Assembly (NCBI RefSeq): GCF_010015445.1
Contig: NC_053127.1
Location: 31,641,715 to 31,705,714, forward strand
Origin: Perca fluviatilis
Lineage: Eukaryota; Chordata; Actinopteri; Perciformes; Percidae
DNA: 64,000 nt
Direction of reading: 5' to 3'
Of this stretch, positions 19,234 to 32,500 are shown piece by piece (within the stretch, counting starts at the first letter, position 1; each line of letters starts with the position of its first letter). A program made the position numbers and the translations under genes. The notes under the pieces are model-generated. The model saw nothing but the letters and a program-made list of their open reading frames with translations, searched no databases and was not told where the DNA came from.

Positions 19234-19306
19234 ATATTTTATTATGTTTTTAAAACATAATAAAATATATATATATATATAATATTTTATTATGTTTTTA
19301 AAACAT
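19234..19306. repeat. AT-rich perfect hairpin plus direct copy
   Basis: A 17-bp arm ATATTTTATTATGTTTT pairs perfectly with its complement around one T (19234-19268), followed by (AT)n and a second copy of the left arm (19281-19306). Confidence 0.85.
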
Positions 19307-19736
19307 CAAAACGACAGAAAAGAGTTGGATTATTACCATCTGTCATTGATCAGCATAACTACAACCATTTTCTTTGACTTCAGATATAGTAACCCCATGT
19401 TTGGTGAGCATAACAAAGTAAGAAGGAATGTCTGAATCTAATTACTGCTAGTTCGTGAACATCCTGTTCCCTTCACACCTTTCTGAGGCTTTCCTAGCCT
19501 GATTCCTTGCTCTACCCAGGTTGGTTGTTCATAGCCAAAATTCCCTATCTCATTCACGGTACTGTTATACTGCAGTCCTTTTCAGAAATTGGATACATAA
19601 CATTGCTGGCTTCATCTATCTTTTGGTCTTTTACTTTAATGTTACCTCATTCAGACATGAGGGCAAATTTACAGGGAGAACTGCATGCACGTGTGATATT
19701 TGGCAGCCGGAGCACAAGAGGAGGGAGAGAAGGAGG

Positions 19737-19738
<2 letters not shown>

Positions 19739-19822
<84 letters not shown>
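19739..19822. repeat. (GA)n microsatellite, ~42 units
   Basis: Uninterrupted purine GA tract, intergenic. Confidence 0.97.
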
Positions 19823-19825
<3 letters not shown>

Positions 19826-22671
19826 GATGATTATTACTGTATGATGATTATGATAGCAAAGACATTAGGATTGTAAAATTGACAGGATGTTAAGTTTGAA
19901 CTCTGGTTTGCTCTCATGCTGTATGTTTGCTAGATATTCATCCATGCAGTGGGCATGAACAAACATAATATGCAACCAACCTACTTATAGGTTAAATTGC
20001 CATTGGATTAATGTAAAAGGGGTGCCTGTCTGAATAGGGCTTTAGTCACGTGGATGACGGCAACCACATCTTTATAGCAGTAAAAGCTGACACTAGGTCT
20101 ATAAAAGTAGATGTGAATATATTTAGTTTATTGCAGTTTATTGTGCAGTTTATAATAAAGGCACCTTGATTCGCTCATTTTAGATTTAGCAATGCTTTAG
20201 AGACAAAAGTGCAAACTACTAAACATTTTGTAGACACCCAGATCTTAAACTTTTCTAAAGTCATACTTCAACATGAGGAGCTGTCTCTTATACCCCTTTC
20301 CCACTAGCCAAAAAACCCACTAACACCCACTAACTTCTAGCATGGAAGCTCTTGTGACATGTACTAAAGTGATTCTTGACATTGTGCTGCTTCGCCGTCG
20401 CCACAGCCGCCCTGCAAATAAGACATACATACATACACTCTTCTCTTTGACTGCTGTGAAAAATAACTGTTCCTCCCACTCGTCCTGAAAATGGTACGTT
20501 TTCTTTCGCTTTTCTGAAATCTTCTTTATAAACCGCTGTTGCTCATGTTGTGCCAGCTAGCAGTCCACAGGAAAGAGTGTGGGCGCGTGCGTCTCGCGCG
20601 ATAACGTGTTTATACAATAATAAATTGTTTTTAAAATGTTGTATGCAATGTTAACCTTGTTAAACTCAATTTCTAGTGTTATAGATTATTGGTGACTCAT
20701 GCTATTTTTAGAACATGTTCTGCGGGCAACTCATTTGGTTCTTGCGTGCAACCAGGTGCTCGCGGGCACAGTGTTGGCTACCTCTGGTTTAACCCCTTTA
20801 AAAAAAAAAAACAATACATGTATACATGCAAATCTTGGTGGAAAAAGGGTATCCGAGTGCTTTACCATGTCTCTATGCTGTGTGAAGTCACTCCGTGCAT
20901 ACATTAACTATACTGGCTGAATCAGTACCCCAGTGGAACCTAATTGCTTTTTGAGAAGTCCATGTAGATGAAAGATAACCCCATCATGCACAGTCTCTGC
21001 TCCATCTATGGCCACTGGGTCGACATTACCATCAATCTGGACAGCAGCAGTGCAAGCTCGGCTGAGCACGAGGCTTAGTTTACAGCACGGTGAGGGCGGG
21101 CACGCTGCCACGCTGTTCACTTCCTCAGGTATGGTGATCTACTTTCAGTCGCCACAGTTCAACTCTTATGTCTCCCACTGCTTCATGTACAGTCCAATGG
21201 TGAAACTTTCAATGTCTACGAGAATAATCTGAAAAGAATTTTACTTTAGAAATCTGATCTATCTTGTGGGAAACTAGTCTTCTTGCCCTGTGGCCAACCC
21301 GTGATGTCAAAAACTGAAAAAATTTGACTGTGACATACACAGAATGATGCTCTGTGGATGAAAGAGCACTCCCCTAATAACTGTTAGCACTGTCAGAGTT
21401 TGAAGATCACATACAACAAAATAATCGGAAAAAAATAAAATCGAAAGAAATAGAAATAATCCCATTCCAAAAAAGTCTCTCAATTTTGTTTCTTGGCTCT
21501 ACTCACTGGGGCTTTGATAGGGATTTACATGTTTGAAAGTCATCACAGACTGTTCTGATCTGTAATAGGTCTTTGTAAACACACTTTATAGCCCACTAAA
21601 TGGCTCATACCCTAACATGCAGTCTCATTTTTGGACACTGCCATAAAACTGCTCAATGATTTGGCCATGATGACCTAGACCACAAGAGGTATTATAGGTC
21701 TTTTATTATGTACTATATTAGGGGTTTGTTCTTCATTGTACTAAGCTTATAATGTTTGTTACTGAAGTCAAAGTTGCAGTAGCGATGGTGTTGTTACATT
21801 ATATTGTATTATAATATGTTTCTGATATTCTTCCCCTCTCATGTTTGTAAATGGGGTGGACTAACACCTAGTATAGTTCAATGAACATATAGTTCAGTGA
21901 ATAACTCCTATTAATACCTTGAAACCTACTATTATAATTTTTGTAACGGTGTGTGTATGTGTGTGTTTAATAGCTTTTGTTTTCATGCAAATACGTATTA
22001 TATTGTTTAGGTAATTTATATTGCATAATATGTGGCATCTCACTACACATTGCACTTTAATAATGATGTGACAAATACATTTGTTTTATTTGATTTATTA
22101 CTACAATATGGCATAATATTATATCATATGACCATGCTACTACTGTATATCCAAGGGTGATTTCAGGTTAAGCAGGAATTACATACTGTGAGATTTCAGA
22201 AGAGGCCCCTTGAGATATCTGGGGGGGGGGATAGTTAGAGAGTTTAACGTCCCTCTTCTCTAATCACTTTGACTCGGAGATAAATAATCCATTTGGCATC
22301 TCTAAGCCGTTCTCAGCTCTCGTTTCTCCCCCTCGAGTCATTCGGCCTCGGCTATAAACGTTACACTTCCTTTTCTCGAGATTTCTCCTGCACGTGCGCC
22401 TCAGGCCGGCGCACTGTAAAAGGAAGAGGCAGGTGGACAGAGAGAGGCCGCATGGGGGCCGGAGGTAAGGTGGACAGAAAGGGGTTCGGTAGACTAACAG
22501 CTGACAGCCAGCAGACAGCATCTCCGGAGGTTTCCATTACCTGAGACAGCCTGCCCAGCCACTGGCAGCCCTGTCACCTTAGAAGGAACAGCACTTTCAA
22601 CTCCAGTACGAACCCAGACAGGGTCACCAGTTATGCAATATTCCGGTTATTGTCAGAAACATCAATAAAGC
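19823..22671. other. Intergenic, no gene recognised
   Basis: Mostly AT-rich. A GC-rich patch at 22260-22560 (TCGAG, GCCGGCGC) is not attached to any readable exon. Confidence 0.5.
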
Positions 22672-23333
22672 GCTGTCCACGCATCAAGAACAATAACTAT
22701 AACCAGAACTATAACGACGTAGGGGTGCTACGAATCACCAAACTCATGGTTCGGGTCACGGTTTGGAGCCACGGATCGGATCGGTTTTCGGATCAGCACA
22801 AAGACAGCGACACCGCTGCCTTCTCCGGGCTACAGCGGGACGCACAGAGCGCCAGAGAGCCCGGGGATGAGAGCGGGCGTCAGATCTGTGTAGAGCCCCG
22901 GAACAAAAGCACCCGACAGACAGTATAATAATTACATCCAAAACACACGATTCACTCTCAGTGGTTACTGTGATATGAGAAATACTTTCAAAGTACTAAT
23001 GTTTCAAAATACCAAAATACACAGAGCTAAAGGATGGTAGCCCCACCGAGGGGACAACTCCCGACACGCCACGGACCACCTGTGTGAAACCAATCTCTCC
23101 GCTACGTGTCTCTGCGCTGCGTCATTTTCTAAACTCAGATGGAATCTGATTGGCTGCCGGTGTTCCTATCGTTCACCAAATCGCTCTGAAAGTGATCCCG
23201 ACGATATCGTTCGCCACTGTTATTGTCGTCATAGTTGTGATGTGGACTTGGCAATCCACTTGAGTTGGAACGATTTTTAAAACTATATATTTATAGTTAT
23301 CGTTACAGTTCTGGTTCTTGGTGTGGACGGCCC
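22672..23333. mobile_element. MITE with GCGCTGTCCACG ends
   Basis: Left CTGTCCACGCATCAAGAAC and right GTTCTTGGTGTGGACGG are inverted, followed inward by matching AACTATAACGA-type arms. Element borders are approximate. Confidence 0.6.
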
Positions 23334-23825
23334 TTAACACACCGAATATACAAACCCATAATGCTGGCTGTGTGACGAGTGATATGACAATGTGACGGTG
23401 TCGACTACACAAACACTGCTGCTTGCACTTTGACTATCGCTACTGGACCTCCGTGAGCAATCACTAATCTTAGAAATGGAATTTTTTCCACCCGATGTAA
23501 CTCATAAGGAGAACACCTCTACTTATTACCCAGTCTAAGGTAACATATTGCTTATAATGTACACGGTTGAGCAATCCAAATTATAACAGAAAATGAAAGC
23601 AAGGAAAAGTCAATAAACCACAAACTTTTTTTTCCGTTTGAAACCATTTGTGGTGCCTTTTAGTCCTCACCACGGCCGCTTCAATTCAGGGCAACAATCT
23701 AGTTTAGACCAACAAAATGTTAACAAAATGTGCAGAGGCAGCCAGCAGGCCTGAACACACAATAGGAGCCAATGAAAACAAAACAGACCCCCACAACAGG
23801 CACTCACTAACTCTCCTCTCCCAAC

Positions 23826-23828
<3 letters not shown>

Positions 23829-23919
<91 letters not shown>
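23829..23919. repeat. (CA)n microsatellite, ~45 units
   Basis: Uninterrupted CA tract, intergenic. Confidence 0.97.
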
Positions 23920-23921
<2 letters not shown>

Positions 23922-24427
23922 CTGGTAAATACTATCCATTACAGCATGTACACCGCTGTAACCTCAAGCTACTACATTATTTCTCTGATCCTAATGTATG
24001 TGGCAGGTGCTTTTGGCCTCATTATAGTATCATTGCTTCAATAACTAAATGAGGTACAGTAATCTAATTCACTCAGGGTCAAAGAGACCCATCCGCAGGT
24101 TTTCACTTCCCAAATTCAAGTGGACAAAAAGTCAAATATACAGTTTGACTGATTGATCGTAGAGGAGATGTGAGGTGTTGTATAGCCCTTTGTCCTGTGG
24201 CACCTGCGATGGGCACACGTCCTGTATCTTTTCCTGTATACAATGCCGCAGCATTGGTTTACTTGAGCAGTCACATACGGGATGAGTAAGTGTCAGTGAG
24301 CTTTAGTGGTGGACTGTTTGTATTGAGAGTCTAAACCCCAACACATAGGCTATTGTCTTCCAGATTTCACGAAAGACAAGACGGTCCTGAGACATAAACT
24401 GCATACTGACAGACAACTTGTAAACAA

Positions 24428-24789
24428 GGCCGCCTGCAACTAACGATTATTTTATTATGGATAAATCCGCAGATTATTTTCTTGATTTAATCGCTCTGTC
24501 TATAAAATGTCAAAGAGTTGAAAGAAGAGTGAAAAAATTCCTATCCCAATTTCATCCCAGGCCGCAAGGACACATTTACAACAACGTCCACAGTCTAACA
24601 TGTAAAAGCATCAAATTTACAATGATTTAAGAACAAAGAGAGACGCAAAGGAGAAAAGAGAAAATACTCACATTCATGAAGCTGGTAACAGAAATGTTTG
24701 GCTTTTTTGCTTAAAAAGTGAAAACGAATAAATTATTAAAAAAATTGTTGATGATTATTCAATCAGTCCACTAATCATTTCAGCTCTAT
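24428..24789. mobile_element. hAT-like MITE
   Basis: CTGCAACTAACGATTATTTT at the left and TTTCAGCTCTA at the right, same group as 18574-18902. Confidence 0.6.
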
Positions 24790-24856
24790 GTGTAAATCTA
24801 CTCATCGCCAACAAAATAAGTTTTGTATTAGTGTAACAAAATTTCCAGCAATTATG

Positions 24857-25030
24857 TGGTCTGGTTGGCTCAGTGGGTAGAGCAGGCGCACATATACTGA
24901 GAGGTTTATGCCTTGATGCAGAGGTCCAGGGTTTGAATCTGACCTGTGATGATTTCCTGCATGTCTTCCCCCTTTCTCAACTAGCTGTCCTATCAAAATA
25001 AAGGCGGAAAAGCCCCAAAAAGTAATCTTT
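24857..25030 (+). mobile_element. tRNA-derived SINE
   Basis: TGGTTGGCTCAGTGGGTAGA resembles a tRNA A-box region and GGTTTGAATC a B box, about 50 bp apart; the tail has AAAGGCGGAAAAGCCCCAAA. A related copy lies at 31652-31850. Confidence 0.8.
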
Positions 25031-25084
25031 AAATTTGCTGTAATATCACAGTCTATTGCTTTTGCCATTAATTATGTTGAATTA

Positions 25085-25493
25085 TAGGGATGGACCGATG
25101 CATCGTGAATCGGTTACAAATCGACAGAAATGTGTAAAGATTACAACCGGTTGAGATGAAAAATGAATGGCGACGCCTGGGGCGTACACATGCTGTATGT
25201 TTGATTTCACTTGTTTGACTTCAGACGTCACTAGTTCTTCTTAGTTTATTTATTTAAAGAGATTTGTTTCAATTTATTTCGTTATTTTGATGTGTGATTT
25301 GTTTTAATAATCTAATTACTCATTTGTTTATTTAATGTTCATTTTTGAGGACACATCTGTTGTTTTGCACAGTTTATAGAAATGAAGGAATCATTTTTGC
25401 TCATTTGTCTGCAGCTCATTCTGTTGAGAAAATCGTATCGTGAACTTAAAATTGGGAATTGTATCGGGAGTTGAGTGTATCGTTACATCCCTA
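25085..25493. mobile_element. hAT-like MITE
   Basis: TAGGGATGGACCGATGCATC and CGTTACATCCCTA ends; flanks TTGAATTA and ATGAATTA (7 of 8). Confidence 0.8.
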
Positions 25494-26495
25494 ATGAATT
25501 ATCTGAAATGTAAGTGTTGATAACCTGTTGTGTGGTGCTGAAATGACCCAAAGTTTGTTTATTGTTATCCATTAGTAAACACTGCATATATGAATATTAA
25601 GTATAACGTATCAAGAGAGCAGCCACAAAAGGCATGCATGAGTAAAAGAGAATACAAAATCGAAAAAAAGAGCCTTTTCGGATGCTTATCTGAAAAGTGA
25701 TATAAGCGATATCATCTGGGTAATCAAATATAATGGATTGAAACTGGGGGGTGTAGCGGCAGTCAACGCCTGCTGTCTCACACATCAGTAACTCTCAACA
25801 CGCCTGTGGGCAGCCAGCACTCGTGGACACAAGAGATGGCCGAGTGGGACACTGTATGTGGCAGACAATCTGCTAAATGAATGATGCTTTCATAAATATA
25901 AATATATAATGTCGGCTCGGAAGTTCAGCCCTTATCAGAAAATGTCAGGGAGAAAGCAAAGTGATCTTTCCGAGTCAAATCAATGGGACCTTCTAAGTGT
26001 CCAGCAGGAACACGCAAACATCAATACGCAACTTGACTTCAAAGTGGCAATCCAGTTTAAATTTAATTTATTAAATGGATTTCTTCAACCAGAAGAAACT
26101 GGCAAAAAATGCTGCTGTTAAACAAAAACGAGCAAGCAGGGCGTTGTTCGGTAAGTTGGTGTTACTTCCTCAACAAAAAGTTTCATTACATGTCAATATT
26201 TATAACCATTAACCAATACAGCCTGTACAGTGGTGATCCTCATGAGATATTTTACAGTTGTGGAGGTACATTATGGTTTTGTATTACTGCTTATGTCCCG
26301 TACTTTTTTTATCTCTTTTTTCCTTTGTTTGGGAATCAAGTTGTTTCTCGTGCCAACATTTTTGACAATTTGAATGAATTTGACAAGTTAAAGTATATTG
26401 GAAAAAACGTTAATAATAATTTTTAAAAAAGTTCGTTAAAAGATTTGTGATTATGGTTTAACTGATCCCCAGCAATAACAAAAAATGGTTTCTAC

Positions 26496-26868
26496 TAGGG
26501 CTGCACAATTAATCGCAATTGTATCCAAATCGCAATATGGACTAGTGCAACATCCAAATCGCAGGGGGAGCAATATTTGTTAATGGCAAAATATGTGTCA
26601 AACCATTGTGTATTGTGGCGCTACAGAGACGTCCCGGCCTACAAATCCTATCCTACAAACCAAAGACAAAATCTCTGTTTGGTACAGATCTTCGCAAAAA
26701 TCACACTATAATCATTTTAATTTCTTTTAATGTCAATAATTTTCAATGAAAATTAGAATAATGATTAAAAAAAAACGATCATTCCCTCCAATACCGTGAA
26801 TCATATCGCAATCGCGATATCACTCAAAATAATCGCAATTAGATATTTTCCTCATATGTGATGCCCTT
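26496..26868 (+). mobile_element. hAT-like MITE with exact 8-bp target duplication
   Basis: TAGGGCTGCACAATTAATCG start, GTGATGCCCTT end, GTTTCTAC on both sides (26488-26495, 26869-26876). Very similar by eye to 33177-33552. Confidence 0.9.
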
Positions 26869-27954
26869 GTTTCTACTCTGATATAGTCTCTCACTGATAT
26901 TTTCATTCTTAAAGATTAGCTTAGCCACTCTTATTTTGTAATTTTGTCACTTGTTTTACTGACCTTATAAGTTAGCTACCTCTTATAATATGCATTTCTG
27001 TGCTGAATAATAAATGTACGATATGATTTATTGAGACACTAACTAGCTATCTAATGAGTTTGAAAGGGCTAGCCAAATTTAACTTTGTCTTTGTGGGGAA
27101 AACTTTAAATAACCCGCTGCTCTAGTCTAGTCATTTTAGTCAGTATTTCGTAGGATATAGCTAGCTAAAGGGGTCGTGTACCTATTTAATATCACTAACA
27201 ATCAATCATTATCAATCAAAACTACTGATGGGTCACGAGGGCGTAGCCTTTAGCAGTGTCCCCGCACCTGTTCCTCTACCCTTCCCTTCGGCTCTTACCT
27301 TCGGCTTTATGGCACAGCTCCACCAAAGGCTGCCATTGCTTCTGAAAGTCTGGAAACACACGCCCGGTAAAACTACCGTATCCCCGTCTCGACACACAGC
27401 TCAACTCACAGACTGAACTTTCCCGTTAACTCACCATGCCGTTTAACTAACGGTGATGATGCTGCGAGCACACGCGGAGGATAACCATGCTGCGTTCAAG
27501 GTCTCCTCCGAAATTCCTGGTTTGGACATTGTGAAGTGGTGAAAGCGACTTATTGAGGCTGATTTAAGTATTTGTGCTCGGACATTATAACAGAAATTTG
27601 TACTCGGCGGCCTGCTAGTTTTTGTTTCAGCAGAACGATGCTGCATGAATGGTGTATGTTGTTTTTTATTACATGATCTTCTCTTCCGAGTTGTTTTCGA
27701 GAGCACCTGAAGGCGGCACACGCAAGGAAAAGTGCGCAGCTGCAAAGCTGATAGATTGCTGTGGTAAGTGGGCTGCCTCGTCCGGTCGCTGTCAAATCTG
27801 CGTTTAGCTGCTCAGTTATTTCTCCCTTATTACTGGACCAATGCTGCATATTTGCAACGCATAGCCTACCTGCTTTTTTGGGCCGTATTTCGACTGACGA
27901 TAGTTTACAGAGTGGGAGAGCACTCAAACAAAGCGCTCTCACTGTAATCAAATA

Positions 27955-27985
27955 CACCTGAGGAAGGCCAAATGACGGCCGAAAT
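27955..27985 (+). ncRNA. Hammerhead-ribozyme-like core (Penelope-type tail), putative
   Basis: CTGAGGA (27958-27964) fits the CUGANGA core; GGCC (66-69) and GGCC (77-80) can form stem II around AAATGAC; GAAA follows at 27981-27984, then TTT-GCAC-AAA could be a 3-bp stem III. Stem I pairing is not convincing. Such motifs end many Penelope-like retroelements. Activity is unproven. Confidence 0.35.
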
Positions 27986-28323
27986 TTGCACAAATAAAGT
28001 TATTTTTCCGGAGTATTTCAGCTGTTGTGCGGACTTCACTGACTTTCTTTGAACATGCATTATTTTTGTCCTGCACCAGAAACTGGATGTGCAAAACATT
28101 GTCTTTTTTCTTACATGTTTTTTCTTTTATTTTTTCTGAATATGGGAAAGGACATTTATAAGTAGCATATTCATCCACTGGGTTTATTACAACTCAGTTC
28201 AGTGTGTAGGCTACGTTTTTTTTTTTTTTTTATAAGACCATTTTTTTCATCCTTACACACCTTGTAAATGTGCCATTTTCTCATAAGACGCCATTTATAA
28301 GGGGTTGCAATTGTAACTCATCC

Positions 28324-28500
28324 CAGTAAACAAAGCGTAAGTTCCCTTGTCGTTATGTAGGAACGTTTTCTTGACGTCCTGGGAACGTTCGTTATAGAAA
28401 ACTTACGGATCAGGGAACGTTGTTCCCGAAAGGTTGTTTTCCTAACGTTCCTTAAGAGAACGTTCAGGGAACGTTCCCTGAAGGTAACCTGTTTGCTGGG
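28324..28500. mobile_element. Short MITE with CCCAGTAAAC / GTTTGCTGGG ends
   Basis: Inverted ends around repeated GGGAACGTTCCC-like motifs (at least five GAACGTT cores). Confidence 0.7.
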
Positions 28501-29489
28501 ATGGCTTTATTAATGGTTAATACTGAATCCTTGAATGCTTTGTAGAGTATGTTAAGCCATTACTAAGAACATAGCCTGCTTTATTTAGAGTTTCCCCAAG
28601 TTATGAATGTTGGTAGTCCATTGATATGCTAAAAAACTATGCAGCCAAAGGGAGTTTTCACAACCTGGAAACCCAAAAGTTGTTCTATCAATGGCTTATT
28701 TTATTCATCAAGCATTAATAAAGCCATTAGTTACAACTCCCAGCCCCCTTTAATGTAGCCTACTGAGCGAGAGAGTTTTACGTTAATGTCAAAATATTTC
28801 CGAATATATTAGAAAAGAAATAATACATGGAAGAACCTTACATAGACTCAATTCTAACCCAGTTTCGCGGCCAAATAAGATTAGTTTATGAAATGGATTT
28901 TCACTAAAACTACCTCTTATATTATTGTTTTTCCGATTTATTTATTTTCTTCTTTTGTTTGCTTGATTTGGCCCATTCACCTTCCTCTGTACATATTCTG
29001 ATTTAATGCAACTACGTTTATATATTTTATTTATATATAGTCTAAATGAAAAATAAACTACCTCCTAATAATATTATTTTACCTAAATAAGTAGTCTATT
29101 TCTCAGTCATTCAGGACAGGATCATTCCCTACAGTAACATGTAAACCTGTCAAGTACCCACCGTTTACATTAGACAAAATATACAGAAATCCTTAAATAA
29201 GGGTGCATAGTATTTGAGGTTTACTATATGTCTAATGCAGATTATTGTTTTAAGACACACATTTTCACTGCTAGTAAGAAAATGAACTGAGATAAGAAAA
29301 TTGGGTTTTATTATTGCAAAAAACTGTGTATAGTTTCTTAAAGAACAACTGAATTCCTCCCCCCCCCCCCTTTATTTTGAAAAGACCTTAAAAGCAAATG
29401 TAAAATGAAAACCCATCTCTCAATATTTACCCCAACAATCAGCATAAAAAGAAAATCAAATGACTGATGATTGCACACTTTGTAATGCT

Positions 29490-29495
29490 TTTATT
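29490..29495 (-). terminator. nccrp1: nccrp1 polyadenylation signal (TTTATT on plus strand)
   Basis: AATAAA on the minus strand, 82 nt after the nccrp1 stop. A second copy lies at about 29371-29376. Confidence 0.6.
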
Positions 29496-29576
29496 TGTAT
29501 TAAAATCAAACCTATGTCAACTATTAGCAAATGTGTTGATCTGGTTAGTTACATTGCAGTATCAGTAGGATTCAGC

Positions 29577-32500
29577 CTAGGAGCTGGTTTTGGTTGGTCT
29601 GACCATCACTGAGCTGCCGGTGAACAGCGTGGGGAAGAAGTCGTTCAGGAAACTGTTCTTCAGTCGGTGCAGGAAGTGGACATATCTCACCCCAGGTCCA
29701 TAACCAGAGAACACATGTGACACCTGCAGGCCAGCAGAGAGACATGCAATGAAAACCTTCAGTACATGCAGATTACTATCTGTCTAGTACCTCTTTCACA
29801 CCACCTACCAGGGTTGGGCTAGGGTTGTCTGATCAGTGTTCAACCCTCCTTTTGGAAATTCAAACCCAAGCCAGTCAACAGGGGTATATTCCTGGTCATG
29901 ACAATTCATAGATGACCTGGGTCACAACCAGGGAGCAATGCATAATAATTACCTTAAAGTGCTCATATTCTGCTCATTTTCAGGTTCATAATTGTATTTA
30001 GAGGTTGTACCAGAATAGGATTATGTGGTTTAAATTTTAGAAAACACCATTTTTTGTTGTACTGCACATTGCTGCAGCTCCTCTTTTCACCCTGTGTGTT
30101 GAGCTCTCTGTTTTAGCTACAGAGTGAGACATCTCACTTCTGTTCCATCTTTGTTGGGAGTCACACATGAGCAGTAGCTAGGTAAGGACTACTAGCCAGT
30201 CAGAAGCAGAGTATGAGGGCGTGCCCTGACAGTAGCTAGGTAAGGACTACTAGCCAGTCAGAAGCAGAGTATGAGGGCGTGCCCTGACAGTACCTAGGTA
30301 AGGACTACTAGCCAGTCAGAAGCAGAGTATGAGGGCGTGCCCTGACAGTACTAGGTAAGGACTACTAGCCAGTCAGAAGCAGAGTATGAGGGCGTGCCCT
30401 GACAGTACCTAGGTAAGGACTACTAGCCAGTCAGAAGCAGAGTATGAGGGCGTGCCATGCTAGCAGCTAGGCGAGCATTATAACGTGTGTTACAAAGTGA
30501 CCATGTTTGTCTCTGAAGTAAAGGCTGGACTACAACAGAGCTGTTTGGAGCAGTTGGTGAACAGTGTTTTCTGTTGGAGATGGTAAGTCCCTTTGGGGGG
30601 GACTTTGGGCTTTTTCACTTTGTAAACCTATAACGTGCACAAAAAAAGATATAAAACACAACATAGGAAAGGGGAAAAGCCCAAAAGCAGAATATGAGCA
30701 CTTTAAGTTCTAGAAATGGGCGGGGCTTTACACGCCATATTCAGTGAACAGCTAACATCACATACTCCAGACCAGCTGTCCACCAGCAAAACTAATGTTT
30801 TGTATCTACTTGAATGTCATTGTGCAGGAGGGAGAGATAAATGAAGCCAATGGTATGATTGTTTTGCAGTGATTACGTTCTAAAGCACAAATAAGTAACC
30901 AACAAACACTTCTCAGATGATTTTGTGCAAATTGACTTCTCCTCCTCTGTATATTTATTGCAGCAGCTGGACAATCTCTGTGGCCCAAAAATAATTTTCC
31001 ACATAGGCCACCATTGTAAAAGAGACCTTGCCAAGACACCTCGAACTGCAAACGAGATCAGTTATAAAAAAACTTCCCTCTAGCTGAGGAAAAGAGATTT
31101 AAAAACGTGTGACATCACTAGGGCTGGGTCTCGCCACTGATTTCCGAATTGATTCCATTCTGATTCACAACGTCCCAATTGGCTTACATTTCCGATTCAA
31201 TGTCGATTGGGATATTTCAGTTGCAAAACCAATTTTGCTTGTATTTGAAAGAGATTCTGCAATTGTACAATGTTCCCTCTAACCTGCTGCATTATTAAAA
31301 GTATCAATGTTTACATTAAGAACTGACCCCAAAGAAGTTACATTAATGTCCTTTTTATTTAACATGAACACACAATAAAGTGCGGCTCTACAGACTCTAT
31401 AGTCAGTGAGTTTTGATATCATTCAGATATCTTGAGGTGAGCGGTCGAGGGACCCCTTTGAAAATGGCCATGCCAGTTTTTCCCCCTCGCCAAAATGGAG
31501 CCTAACTTTGGAGCGTTATTTAACCCCCTTCCCGACAAGCTAGCATTTCATAGTTTAGGATTCCTTAGGGATTTTAGTTCCTTATGTTAGAGAGATCAAT
31601 GCTGGACTCTATGAATCAATATTGGATCATTCAAATGAAAGTTGATTTAAAGGGGCGCTCTAGTACCTCTCCTGGTTGAGCGAGCGCCCCACGTACCAAG
31701 GCTCAATCCTTACCGCAGCAGCCCAGGGTTCGATACCAACCCGCGGCCCGTTGCTGCATGTTGTCTCCCCTCCCTCCCCATTGCTGTCTACAGCTTTCCT
31801 ATTAATTAAAAAAGGCAAAAAGCCTAAAAAATAATCTTTTAAAAAAAAGAAGAAAAAAAACGTCACCACAATGTGAAGCCTATGGGCCGAGGGCGGGGCC
31901 AGCGGGAGAAACACTACTGCGCATATTCATCGGGCCACATATCAGGGAAGTAAACCCAGAAGCTGTTTTGGCGTATGCGCCAGGCAACTGAGAAGGTGCC
32001 ATTTTGGGATCCAGTATTGATTTAATATAATTGGTCATTTTAATAATTGCCTGTGCACACACCGAGGAAGTCTTAGTAGATTATTCATTTTTAGGACCGT
32101 GCACCCAGCCTTCAGAGCCTTCAGAGCCTTTTAAGTATCTACGTGAGTTGAGCGCGTCCAGTCCTATTTTTTATTGAGGGAATATAATCCATCCATGGAG
32201 GGGATGGAGTCACTCACCTCCTTCCAGGTGTGGGAGTAGGCACTGCGGTCCTCGGTGGGACTGACCGTGTGCTCTGAGAGCACTGTGCTTTTGTCTGCAC
32301 CCAGTAACTTCACAGTCAGCTGGTAGATGGAATCATGCAGCTGGCTCTCCTCATACCTGACACAATGACACATTATCAAACAGTTATGGTGAACCCAGAA
32401 ACCATAACAAAATGCAGTTCGGACATTGAATGCTGCCAAACAGAATAAATGAAGAAGTGTAAAAAACTTATTTTTACAGGTCTGCAACTTCCAATTTATT

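Noticed and set aside
24857..24930. Possible tRNA gene
   Set aside because: A/B-box-like motifs are present but the cloverleaf is not intact and the tail is SINE-like, so called a SINE.
25909..26426. Two overlapping plus-strand frames (70 and 105 codons)
   Set aside because: AT-driven, aromatic-rich random composition with no conserved motif or gene signals.
27550..27993. 147-codon minus-strand frame
   Set aside because: Overlaps repeat sequence including the Penelope-type tail; no protein-like domain.
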